Assembly: GCA_002415465.1 (NCBI GenBank)
Contig: DHYT01000220.1
Coordinates: forward strand, 224 to 8,565
Origin: Desulfobulbaceae bacterium UBA5123
Lineage (GTDB): Bacteria; Desulfobacterota; Desulfobulbia; Desulfobulbales; UBA5123
Direction of reading: 5' to 3'
DNA length: 8,342 nucleotides
The notes beneath the pieces are model-generated. The model did not search any database, was not told where the DNA came from, and saw only the letters and a list, made by a program, of their open reading frames with translations. The position numbers and the translations under genes were made by a program. The stretch's first letter is position 1, and every line of letters begins with the position of its first letter. Below are positions 1 to 5,846 of the stretch, in pieces.

Positions 1-309
1 CTTCATCTCGGCGATCTTGCCCTGGTGGAGGATCACCCCGCCGATGAGCTGCACGTCGTATGGCCGCATGCCGAGCACCCGTTGCGACGCCTCGCGGACC
101 ACGGCAAAGGCATCGGGGAGGATGGCGTCAAGCGGTTCCCCCTTGGCGAGCCGCTCCTTGAAGGAGACGGTGCGGGCGGCGAGGGCCGCGTCGTCGAGTT
201 TTTGAATTTCCGACTCCAGGGAGTTGATCCGGTTGATGATGGGCTGAATGCCTTTCAGGACCCGTTCGTTCTTGCTCCCGAACACCTTGGTCAACATGGT
301 TCCAAACAT
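1..309 (-). CDS. secA: Protein translocase ATPase SecA, N-terminal 103 codons (partial)
   Basis: SecA is the ATPase motor that drives unfolded preproteins through the SecYEG channel at the inner membrane. The translation opens with [16 protein letters not shown] and continues through [30 protein letters not shown] and [11 protein letters not shown]. This is the usual SecA start: an N-terminal helix, then the lead-in to nucleotide-binding domain 1. The window edge cuts the gene just before the Walker A motif expected next, so about 800 residues lie outside. The ATG at 309 is chosen because AAGGAAG (317-323) sits 7 bases upstream; a second in-frame ATG at 297 lacks this site. The gene lies 65 bases downstream of the acetyltransferase gene on the same strand and may be cotranscribed with it. 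No strong promoter is visible in the gap. Identification is firm; nothing can be said about the C-terminus. Confidence 0.96.
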   Translation of the reverse strand, partial: MFGTMLTKVFGSKNERVLKGIQPIINRINSLESEIQKLDDAALAARTVSFKERLAKGEPLDAILPDAFAVVREASQRVLGMRPYDVQLIGGVILHQGKIAEMK

Positions 310-374
310 AGAGATACTTCCTTGTCTTACAGTGAGAAAGAGGCGCGATCAACCAACCACGGCAAACGGGCGGC

Positions 375-839
375 TTACGATTTTTCCCAGACCAGCGCCT
401 CTTCGTTGCAGTCCGGAAACTTGGGACAGTGGATACAGTCGCTCCAGACCTTGTGCGGCAATTCGTTTTTATCGATGTCGCGGAAATGCAGCCGCTTGAA
501 AAAGGTCGGCTGATAGGTGAGGGTAAAAACCCGGGTGATGCCGAAGGAGACTGCCTCATCGAGACAGGCGTTGGCGAGTTCGGTGCCGATCCCGCGCCCC
601 TGATGGGATTCCGCCACCGCAAAGGAACGGATCTCGGCGAGGTTTTCCCAGCAGACATGGAGGGCGCCGCATCCGACCACCCGCTCCCCCGCCTCGTCCT
701 TCTCGACATAGACCTTGAAATCCCGGAGCTGATCGTACAGGGAACTCAGCGACCTCCCCAGCAGCAACCCCTTGTCGGCGAAATATTTCAACAACTCGTA
801 GATCGCCTTGATGTCTTCCATGCGGGCGTTTCGAATCAT
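375..839 (-). CDS. GNAT N-acetyltransferase, probably short N-acetylglutamate synthase type
   Basis: A 154-residue single-domain GNAT acetyltransferase. The acetyl-CoA pyrophosphate-binding loop is QGRGIG (residues 80-85), preceded by the strand LAEIRSFAVAESH and followed by the helix ELANACLDEA. The segments GCGALHVCWENLAEIRS and RVFTLTYQPTFFKRLHF resemble the short N-acetylglutamate synthases of the mycobacterial Rv2747 type, which make N-acetylglutamate from glutamate and acetyl-CoA as the first step of arginine synthesis. That substrate is inferred from family resemblance. An unusual C-terminal patch holds Cys135, Cys138 and Cys144 (CIHCPKFPDC). The ATG at 839 is preferred over an in-frame GTG at 854 because GGAAGGG (846-852) lies 6 bases before it; the GTG would fall inside this site. 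A promoter candidate lies about 55 bases upstream, and secA follows. Other GNAT substrates remain possible. Confidence 0.85.
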   Translation of the reverse strand: MIRNARMEDIKAIYELLKYFADKGLLLGRSLSSLYDQLRDFKVYVEKDEAGERVVGCGALHVCWENLAEIRSFAVAESHQGRGIGTELANACLDEAVSFGITRVFTLTYQPTFFKRLHFRDIDKNELPHKVWSDCIHCPKFPDCNEEALVWEKS

Positions 840-845
840 GACCAA

Positions 846-852
846 CCCTTCC
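846..852 (-). promoter_or_regulatory. Ribosome binding site deciding the acetyltransferase start
   Basis: GGAAGGG on the minus strand sits 6 bases before the ATG at 839. It overlaps the alternative in-frame GTG at 852-854, which argues against that longer start. Confidence 0.7.
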
Positions 853-893
853 ACGGTTCACCGCTGCAGCCAACGGCAACCCGGCAGATATGC

Positions 894-922
894 TCTATAA
901 AAATCAACTCGACAGTTGTAAC
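894..922 (-). promoter_or_regulatory. Candidate sigma70-type promoter for the acetyltransferase gene (and perhaps secA)
   Basis: On the minus strand GTTACA (917-922) and TATAGA (894-899) are separated by 17 bases; each matches the consensus at four of six positions. Transcription would begin near 887, giving a leader of about 48 bases. The element overlaps a weak terminator-like hairpin, so the two readings compete. Seen by eye only. Confidence 0.35.
898..918 (-). terminator. Weak intrinsic terminator candidate after the SPOR gene
   Basis: Read on the minus strand, CAACT-GTCG-AGTTG (905-918) forms a perfect 5-bp stem with a four-base loop. It is followed by A and five T (899-903). It lies 50 bases past the SPOR stop codon. 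A second, GC-rich imperfect hairpin (932-968: CGGGT/ACCCG inside GGGC/GCCC) overlaps that stop but has no T-run. The short stem makes efficient termination uncertain. Confidence 0.35.
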
Positions 923-967
923 ACCGAACCGGGGCCGGGTCAAGAGCGGCGGCACCCGACAACGGCC

Positions 968-1615
968 CTAGTTCCCTTCCGGGATCAGGGTGATATAGGC
1001 GCGCACCTGCTCTTTTTCTTCCAGTTCCGTGACCAGTTTGTTGGCGGCGCCCAGATCGGCAAAGCGACCGACAAACACCCGGTGCAGATGGCTCCCCTCC
1101 TGCGGGGGAAGGCTGAAGGCCACGTAGCCCTTCTCCTTCCAGGCGGCCACCGCCTCGGCGGCGTTGACCTCTTCACGAAACGCCCCCACCTGCAACGCGA
1201 AACAGGTCGTCGCATCGGTCGCGGCGGCATCCCCCTTGCCGGTGGCGGGAGTGTTCGCCTCGCCGGGGATCGCCCCCGGCGCCGGCTCCGCCTCCACGGA
1301 CTGATCGATCTGGGCATCGGCGTTTGGACCGACAGGGATCGCCGGCGCGGGCGCGGTCGGGGCACCCTGCAGATCTTGGCCGGTGGGCGGAGTGTCGGGA
1401 ACCGTGGGCGCCGGCAGCAACCTGGTCGCTACCCGGTGCAACCAGGGAGCCTCGTCGGAGGAAGAGGGCGACAAAACCGTCTGCCCGGCCCACACCCCGA
1501 GGAGGAATACCCAGAGGAAGATGCAGAGACAGACCACCGTCAGCCCGCACATGCCGCCGATCCCCAATTCGAAACGAACGGCGAAACTGCGCAGTCGTTT
1601 ACCGCGATTCATCAT
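968..1615 (-). CDS. Single-pass membrane protein with C-terminal SPOR domain
   Basis: A 215-residue protein. A short basic N-terminus (MMNRGKRLRS) is followed by one hydrophobic segment at about residues 18-43, a Pro/Ala-rich low-complexity linker (about 65-130), and a SPOR domain at about 137-212 (CFALQVGAFREEVNAAEA ... HRVFVGRFADLGAANKL). SPOR domains bind denuded glycan strands at division septa, so the likely form is an inner-membrane anchor with a periplasmic peptidoglycan-binding head. The exact role is not known. Two in-frame ATGs lie upstream or adjacent (1621, 1612). The ATG at 1615 is preferred because GGAGG (1623-1627) is 7 bases before it but only 1 base before the ATG at 1621. 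The ribosome site abuts the argS stop codon (1628-1630), so translation is probably coupled. From general recall, SPOR genes often follow argS in deltaproteobacteria. Confidence 0.88.
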   Translation of the reverse strand: MMNRGKRLRSFAVRFELGIGGMCGLTVVCLCIFLWVFLLGVWAGQTVLSPSSSDEAPWLHRVATRLLPAPTVPDTPPTGQDLQGAPTAPAPAIPVGPNADAQIDQSVEAEPAPGAIPGEANTPATGKGDAAATDATTCFALQVGAFREEVNAAEAVAAWKEKGYVAFSLPPQEGSHLHRVFVGRFADLGAANKLVTELEEKEQVRAYITLIPEGN

Positions 1616-1622
1616 ATCCATC

Positions 1623-1627
1623 CCTCC
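1623..1627 (-). promoter_or_regulatory. Ribosome binding site of the SPOR gene, abutting the argS stop
   Basis: GGAGG on the minus strand lies directly after the argS TGA (1628-1630) and 7 bases before the ATG at 1615. It supports that start over the ATG at 1621 and suggests translational coupling. Confidence 0.65.
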
Positions 1628-3286
1628 TCACATGCTCTCCGGGGCAGTCACCCCGACCAGGGTCAAACCGTTGCGAAGCACCACCCGCACCGCCTCAACG
1701 AGCCACAGGCGCGCCTGGGCCAGTTCCGCCGCCTCGGCGAGCACCCGGTGCTTGTTATAGTAGCCGTGAAACTGCCCGGCCAATTCCTGCAGGAAGAAGA
1801 TCACCCGGTGCGGCTCAAGGGCCTGGGCGGCGCTCTCCACCAGCCCCGGATAGGCGGCCAGCGATTTCAGGATGACCAGCTCCTCGGGCTCGACCAGCAG
1901 GCCCAGGTCGGCACCGGCGAGCGCGCCCCTGTCAACCCCCTTGGCCGCCGCCTGCTTCTGGATGCTGTGCAGCCGGGCATGCCCGTACTGAACGTAATAC
2001 ACCGGGTTCTCCTGGCTCTCCTTGGTGGCGAGATCAAGATCGAACTCAAGCTGGCTGTCCGCCTTGCGCATCAGGAAGAAGAACCGGGCCACGTCAATGC
2101 CGACCTCGTCGAGCAGTTCGTCAACGGTGACAAAGGTCGCCTTGCGGGTGGACATCTTCACCTGCTTGCCGTCGCGCACCAAGGTGACGAACTGGTGCAG
2201 AACCACGGTCACCTTGGCATCGTCGTAGCCAAGGGCGCGCACCCCGGCCAGCACGTCGGGAACGGTGGCGATATGATCGGAACCGAAGATATCCACCATC
2301 CAGTCGTAGCCACGACGGAATTTTTCGCGGTGATAGGCGATATCCGGCAGCCGGTAGGTGGGCTCGCCGGTGGATTTGATCAGCACCCGATCCTTGTCAT
2401 GGCCGAAATCGGTGGTCCGGAACCAGACCGCCCCGTCCTGGTCGTAGACCAGCCCCTTTTCGCGGAGGGCCGCGACCACCTCGTCGATCTTGCCGTCCTC
2501 GTAAAGGGTATGTTCATTGAAGTAGTTGTCGAAGTGGATGGCCAACCGCCGCAGGGTTCCGTCGATATCCTTGAAGATCTCCTTCTCGGCCGCTTCCTTG
2601 AACGGCTTGACATCCGCCGTGTCCTTGAGGGAATCGCCCTGCTCCTCCTGGAGCTTGCGGGCGATATCGACGATATAGCCACCCTGGTAGCCATCCTCGG
2701 GGAACTGGAAGGGCAGCCCGAGCAACTCGAGATAACGGGCCCTGGTCGATTCGCCCAACACCCGCATCTGCCGGCCGGCATCGTTGTAGTAGTATTCCCG
2801 CTCAACGGTATAACCGACCGCGCCCAGCAACCGGGCGATGGCGTCGCCCAGCACCGCCTGCCGGCCATGGCCAACGCTCAACGGGCCGGTGGGGTTGGCG
2901 CTGACGAACTCCACCAGCACCCGCTTCCCCTCGCCCATCCGGGAAAGGCCGAAGGCTTCACCGCCCTCGCAAACCTGCGGCAACACCGCCTGCCAGACCG
3001 AGACCGGAACCACGATATTGACGAAACCCGGTCCGGCAATCGTAAGCCGCTCGACCAGATCGGCATGCGCGCCCAGCAACTCCACCACCCGGGCGGCAAG
3101 CTCGCGGGGGTTTTTGCGTTCCTTGCCGGCCATCACCATCGCCATGTTGGTGGAAAAATCGCCGTGCTCCGGATTTTTCGGCACCTCCAAGCCGTAATCG
3201 CCGGCCGCCGCGGCTGTCCAGTATCCCTTTTCCACCCCGGCCGCAAAACATTGGTTGAGCCGTTCTCTCAATCGCGCCTTGATCAT
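1628..3286 (-). CDS. argS: Arginyl-tRNA synthetase (class I)
   Basis: A 552-residue class I synthetase that attaches arginine to tRNA-Arg in the cytoplasm. In order: an N-terminal tRNA-D-loop-binding (Add1) domain at about 1-100, including HGDFSTNMAM and GPGFVNIVV; the catalytic Rossmann domain with VSANPTGPLSVGHGR (HIGH region, residues 137-140); the KMSKS-equivalent KMSTRKA (377-383); and a C-terminal DALR anticodon-binding domain at about 430-552. The length is normal. Two signature positions look unusual: the first His of the HIGH motif is Ser137 (AGC at 2876-2878), and the usual GADHHG segment reads GSDHIA (335-340). The ATG at 3286 was chosen because the family begins with MIKxxLxxRL-like sequence, and GAGGG lies 10 bases upstream. 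A reading extended to 3391 would overlap alr. The gene lies 16 bases after alr and 12 before the SPOR gene. Confidence 0.96.
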   Translation of the reverse strand: MIKARLRERLNQCFAAGVEKGYWTAAAAGDYGLEVPKNPEHGDFSTNMAMVMAGKERKNPRELAARVVELLGAHADLVERLTIAGPGFVNIVVPVSVWQAVLPQVCEGGEAFGLSRMGEGKRVLVEFVSANPTGPLSVGHGRQAVLGDAIARLLGAVGYTVEREYYYNDAGRQMRVLGESTRARYLELLGLPFQFPEDGYQGGYIVDIARKLQEEQGDSLKDTADVKPFKEAAEKEIFKDIDGTLRRLAIHFDNYFNEHTLYEDGKIDEVVAALREKGLVYDQDGAVWFRTTDFGHDKDRVLIKSTGEPTYRLPDIAYHREKFRRGYDWMVDIFGSDHIATVPDVLAGVRALGYDDAKVTVVLHQFVTLVRDGKQVKMSTRKATFVTVDELLDEVGIDVARFFFLMRKADSQLEFDLDLATKESQENPVYYVQYGHARLHSIQKQAAAKGVDRGALAGADLGLLVEPEELVILKSLAAYPGLVESAAQALEPHRVIFFLQELAGQFHGYYNKHRVLAEAAELAQARLWLVEAVRVVLRNGLTLVGVTAPESM

Positions 3287-3302
3287 TTCCTTTTGACCCT
3301 CT

Positions 3303-4439
3303 TCACGGCTCCAGGCCGTTGTTTCCGTCGATATAGACCCTTCGGTTCTGATTGCCGAAGAGACACAAAACTTCATAATGGATGGTTTCAAGCCAACCGG
3401 CCACCTGCTCGGCGGTAATCACCTCCGAGCCCTGCCGCCCCAGCAGCACCACCTCGTCCCCCACCGTTATCTCCGGGAAATCGGTGATATCGACGACACA
3501 GGCGCTCATGCAGACGTTGCCGCGCAGAGGCACCCGGCGGCCACGGATCAGCACCTCGCCCCGGTTGGAGAGTTTTCGCAAGTAGCCGTTGGCGTACCCC
3601 ACCGGCAGCACCGCCAGCCGGCTCGGACGCTTGGTCACATAGGTATGGCTGTAACTGATGCCGTAGCCGGCCGGCACATCCTTCACCTGCGCCACCCGGC
3701 TCACAAAACGCATCACCGGCCGCAACTCCGGCATCGGCTCCCCGCCGAACGGCGAACAGCCATACAGGCTGATCCCCGGCCGAACCATATCGAAATGCGC
3801 GTCCGGGGCCATAAACAAAGCGGCGGAATTGGCGAGATGATGGATGACGCCAGAACCGGCACGTCGGCCGAGGCTTGCAAGCAAGTCGGCAAAATAACGT
3901 TGCTGCGCCTTTGTTGCCGGCAGGGAGGAATCAGCCATGGGCAGATGACTCATAACCCCGGCCAGCGACAGACCGGGCAGTGCGGCCAGGGCCTCGACCA
4001 TCCCGGCCACCTGCTCGGGCATGAGTCCAAACCGGCCCATGCCGGTATCAACCTTGAGATGAACATTGAGCCGCACCCCGGCCGCGACCGCCAGGTCGGA
4101 AAGGGCCGGCAGCCCCTCCATCCCGTAGACCACCGGGCTCAGGCGGTGTCGCACCACCTCGGCAAAGGAATCCGGAAAAACACCGAGGAGAATGACGATC
4201 TCACCGCCAATGCCTGCCGCCCGGAGCCTTACGGCCTCATCGACCTCGGCGACGCCGAAAGCGGATATGCCGCACCCGCTCAGGGCCTGGGCCGTCCGCT
4301 CAAGGCCATGCCCGTAGGCGTCGGCCTTGACCACGGCCAGAATCCGCACATCCGGCCCCACCCTCTGCTGCACAGCCCGACAGTTATGACAAAGGGCGGC
4401 AAGATCGATCTCCACCCGGTTCAAGGAAACGGCCGACAC
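3303..4439 (-). CDS. alr: Alanine racemase, PLP-dependent
   Basis: A 378-residue cytoplasmic enzyme interconverting L- and D-alanine, which supplies D-alanine for peptidoglycan. The N-terminal TIM barrel carries the PLP lysine in AVVKADAYGHG (Lys38), the pair Lys129 and Arg136 in LKVDTGMGRFG, His165, and Arg221 in MVRPGISLYG. The C-terminal beta domain carries the second catalytic base, Tyr263 (GISYSHTY). The numbering falls within two residues of the Geobacillus enzyme, which supports the chosen start. One oddity: the conserved CMD reads CMS here (Ser312). The start is the GTG at 4439, 7 bases after AAAGGGAG (4447-4454). An in-frame GTG at 4457 lies upstream of that site and is less likely. 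The gene sits between an unknown membrane protein (33-base gap) and argS (16-base gap). Confidence 0.95.
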   Translation of the reverse strand: MSAVSLNRVEIDLAALCHNCRAVQQRVGPDVRILAVVKADAYGHGLERTAQALSGCGISAFGVAEVDEAVRLRAAGIGGEIVILLGVFPDSFAEVVRHRLSPVVYGMEGLPALSDLAVAAGVRLNVHLKVDTGMGRFGLMPEQVAGMVEALAALPGLSLAGVMSHLPMADSSLPATKAQQRYFADLLASLGRRAGSGVIHHLANSAALFMAPDAHFDMVRPGISLYGCSPFGGEPMPELRPVMRFVSRVAQVKDVPAGYGISYSHTYVTKRPSRLAVLPVGYANGYLRKLSNRGEVLIRGRRVPLRGNVCMSACVVDITDFPEITVGDEVVLLGRQGSEVITAEQVAGWLETIHYEVLCLFGNQNRRVYIDGNNGLEP

Positions 4440-4446
4440 CAAATTA

Positions 4447-4454
4447 CTCCCTTT
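4447..4454 (-). promoter_or_regulatory. Ribosome binding site fixing the alr start at a GTG codon
   Basis: AAAGGGAG on the minus strand lies 7 bases before the GTG at 4439. It sits inside the reading that would begin at the GTG at 4457, so the shorter protein is preferred. Confidence 0.65.
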
Positions 4455-4472
4455 CACGTATAGCGCAAAAGA

Positions 4473-4889
4473 TCAGGACGGAACGGGAAACCGCCGCCAC
4501 GCTTGCCAGATCAACCTACTGGCGAGCAACAACGCCCACCCCACCGCCAACAGCAAGCCGCCGACCAGCACCGGCGCCACCGGCGACATGCGAAGCAGCC
4601 GCCCCAGCACCATCATCAGGAGCACCATCCCCCACATCCGCCAGGAATACACCGCGCCGACGCAGCTCCGCTCGGGCAGGGAAAGAATCCTTACGATATT
4701 GCGGCGGGCGGCCCGATCGAGAACCAGCAGCGCCTTGATCGTCCCGACCCCCATCGCCAGCAGGGGCGGCATGAAAGACGCCCGGCCCGCCAGGCACCAG
4801 CCACGCCCCATCAGCAGCATGCCGATCCCGCTCCAGAACAGGGCCGCGACCAACATCATATTGCGCGACGACACCGCAGGCTTGATCAT
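4473..4889 (-). CDS. Small multi-pass membrane protein of unknown function
   Basis: A 138-residue hydrophobic protein that I cannot assign to a named family. Four hydrophobic stretches are visible, at about residues 10-28, 36-55, 84-98 and 103-124. Between the second and third is a basic, probably cytoplasmic loop with VLDRAARRNIVRIL and a conserved-looking SWRMW ... LGRLLRMSP segment. I have a vague memory of similar unannotated proteins in other deltaproteobacteria; this is not evidence of function. The start is the ATG at 4889, preceded by GGAAG and a run of eight G (4893-4904). A longer reading from 4991 would cross the ferredoxin terminator and has an arginine-rich, non-membrane N-terminus, so it is rejected. 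It is the first gene of the apparent alr-argS-SPOR operon, so an envelope role is a reasonable guess only. Confidence 0.75.
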   Translation of the reverse strand: MIKPAVSSRNMMLVAALFWSGIGMLLMGRGWCLAGRASFMPPLLAMGVGTIKALLVLDRAARRNIVRILSLPERSCVGAVYSWRMWGMVLLMMVLGRLLRMSPVAPVLVGGLLLAVGWALLLASRLIWQAWRRFPVPS

Positions 4890-4892
4890 CTG

Positions 4893-4904
4893 CCCCCCCC
4901 TTCC
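4893..4904 (-). promoter_or_regulatory. Ribosome binding site containing a G8 homopolymer
   Basis: On the minus strand GGAA is followed by eight G, then CAG and the ATG at 4889. The run lets several registers pair with 16S rRNA. Its length sets the distance from GGAAG to the start codon. Confidence 0.55.
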
Positions 4905-4944
4905 GAAAACCCTTCGCCGCCCGTCACGGGCTGGGCAAAAGGCG

Positions 4945-4986
4945 AAAACAAGATAGGCCCGCCTCCGCAGCGGAGACAGGCCTATC
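4945..4986 (-). terminator. Rho-independent terminator of the ferredoxin gene
   Basis: Read on the minus strand, GATAGGCC and GGCCTATC (4979-4986 and 4952-4959) pair as an 8-bp outer stem. An inner CTCCG/CGGAG helix (4963-4967 with 4971-4975) closes a three-base loop. The stem is followed by TTGTTTT (4945-4951). It begins 34 bases after the ferredoxin stop codon, as expected for a monocistronic transcript. Confidence 0.8.
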
Positions 4987-5020
4987 GACACCGTACTGGC
5001 AATTCGGCAAAAGAGCCGGA

Positions 5021-5206
5021 TTAGACCTCTTCAACGGTGATGGCGCCCTCGGGGCAAACCTCGACGCAGGTCTCACAACCCAGACACTCGTCGGAATTTA
5101 CAGGTTCAGCTTTGCCGTCAACCAACTCAAAAACCTGACCGGGGCAAGCGTTTACGCATTCTTCATCACCGGTGCACTTGTCTTTGTCAACTTCGATCTG
5201 CCACAT
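5021..5206 (-). CDS. Seven-cysteine bicluster ferredoxin with Asp14 (D. africanus Fd III type)
   Basis: A 61-residue soluble electron carrier. Motif II is canonical: CLGCETCVEVCP (Cys41, 44, 47, 51). Motif I reads CTGDEECVNACP: Cys11, Asp14, Cys17, Cys21. Asp14 (GAT at 5165-5167) replaces the usual second cysteine. From established work, D. africanus ferredoxin III has the same residue pattern and numbering and holds a [4Fe-4S] plus a [3Fe-4S] cluster; the aspartate lets the 3Fe cluster take up Fe or other divalent metals. The same chemistry here is inferred. The start is the ATG at 5206, with GGGAGG 7 bases upstream; an in-frame start at 5221 would lie before that site. The gene appears monocistronic, since it is followed by a strong terminator, and its redox partner is not revealed by the neighbours. 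Confidence 0.95.
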   Translation of the reverse strand: MWQIEVDKDKCTGDEECVNACPGQVFELVDGKAEPVNSDECLGCETCVEVCPEGAITVEEV

Positions 5207-5501
5207 AATTCGGCCTCCCAAAAATAATTAAAAATTAAATACCAAAACAGCGAAGACTCCCCCGCCGAACTTTCCGTTACATACCTCTTTCACACTACGC
5301 AAACCACTTTCCTCTAATAGACCCCTCTTTTTTTGTCAATAAAAAAAAGCCGCCATCCGCCCCAGCGAAAGGCGCTCAAGATCGCAACCGAGCCGAGCCG
5401 GGCGATTCAGGTTGACCTGCACGGCTTGATCTTTTATCCTTGTCAGCGCTTCTCGAATCGGGACCGCTATCCATAACCATCCAAACCATACAGGTAGACC
5501 C
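5207..5501. other. AT-rich divergent intergenic region between ferredoxin and the four-Cys gene
   Basis: These 295 bases hold no convincing gene. The ferredoxin side (about 5221-5350) is much richer in A and T than the rest of the window, with poly-A/T runs at 5328-5334 and 5341-5348. It presumably holds the ferredoxin promoter. A perfect TTGACA on the minus strand (5334-5339) lacks a well-spaced -10 box, so no promoter is called there. The other side carries the promoter candidate listed separately. I found no tRNA or clear small RNA. Confidence 0.6.
5412..5440 (+). promoter_or_regulatory. Candidate sigma70-type promoter for the 114-residue four-Cys gene
   Basis: TTGACC (5412-5417) and TATCCT (5435-5440) are separated by 17 bases, matching consensus at five and four of six positions. 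The start point would be near 5447, leaving a leader of about 55 bases. Seen by eye only. Confidence 0.4.
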
Positions 5502-5846
5502 ATGGCGCAGCAAAAAAAACCAACCCAGAAACAGATCACCCAGAAATCCGAAGAAGCGATGATCGAGGGCATCCTGGAAGGAAGCCCGGACGGCATCGGC
5601 GTGGTCGTGGTCCGGCTCGACTGCGGCTGCCGCAAGATGGCCGCGGTTGACAAGAAGGGCGAGGCCGCCAGCAAGGTGATCATGTACCGCGACGGCGCCC
5701 TCTCCATCTGCGACAAGTGCCAGAAGGATAACGGCGCCTTCGCCAGGGTGACCGCGGAATTCATCCACTGGATCAAACCGGAGCCGGATGCCGCCACCCA
5801 AAAAGAGATCGAAATCAAGGTGCTCGGCACCCGCACCACCCACTAA
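5502..5846 (+). CDS. Unknown 114-residue protein with CxC and CxxC motifs
   Basis: I do not recognise a named family. The protein has a polar, Lys/Gln-rich N-terminus (1-17) and a probable alpha-beta core. A beta strand GVVVVRLDCGCRKMAAV carries Cys41 and Cys43. A later SICDKCQKDNGAF carries Cys70 and Cys73. Four cysteines as CxC plus CxxC would suit a structural zinc or an iron-sulfur site, which is inference. There is no signal peptide or membrane segment, so it is probably cytoplasmic. The ATG at 5502 follows a weak site (AGGTAG, 5492-5497). Codon use resembles neighbouring genes and the reading is intact, so I take it as a real gene. It has its own promoter candidate. It converges on the cobyrinate-diamide-synthase gene, with which it shares the four bases CTAA that hold both stop codons. 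Confidence 0.8.
   Translation: MAQQKKPTQKQITQKSEEAMIEGILEGSPDGIGVVVVRLDCGCRKMAAVDKKGEAASKVIMYRDGALSICDKCQKDNGAFARVTAEFIHWIKPEPDAATQKEIEIKVLGTRTTH

Noticed and set aside
890..3418. An 842-codon open reading frame on the plus strand
   Set aside because: It lies wholly antisense to the SPOR and argS genes, has low-complexity His/Gly/Gln/Arg-rich composition and matches no family. It is a by-product of high GC content.
3378..4463. A 361-codon plus-strand open frame opposite alr
   Set aside because: Antisense shadow of alr, rich in His, Pro and Arg, with no recognisable domain.
4890..4991. N-terminal extension of the membrane protein up to 4991
   Set aside because: It would cross the ferredoxin terminator and add an Arg-rich segment without a ribosome site; the ATG at 4889 has a strong one.
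5334..5339. Perfect TTGACA on the minus strand as the ferredoxin -35 box
   Set aside because: The best -10 candidates are TATTAG at only 14 bases and TAGAGG at 17 bases; neither makes a credible pair, and the start codon is about 130 bases away.
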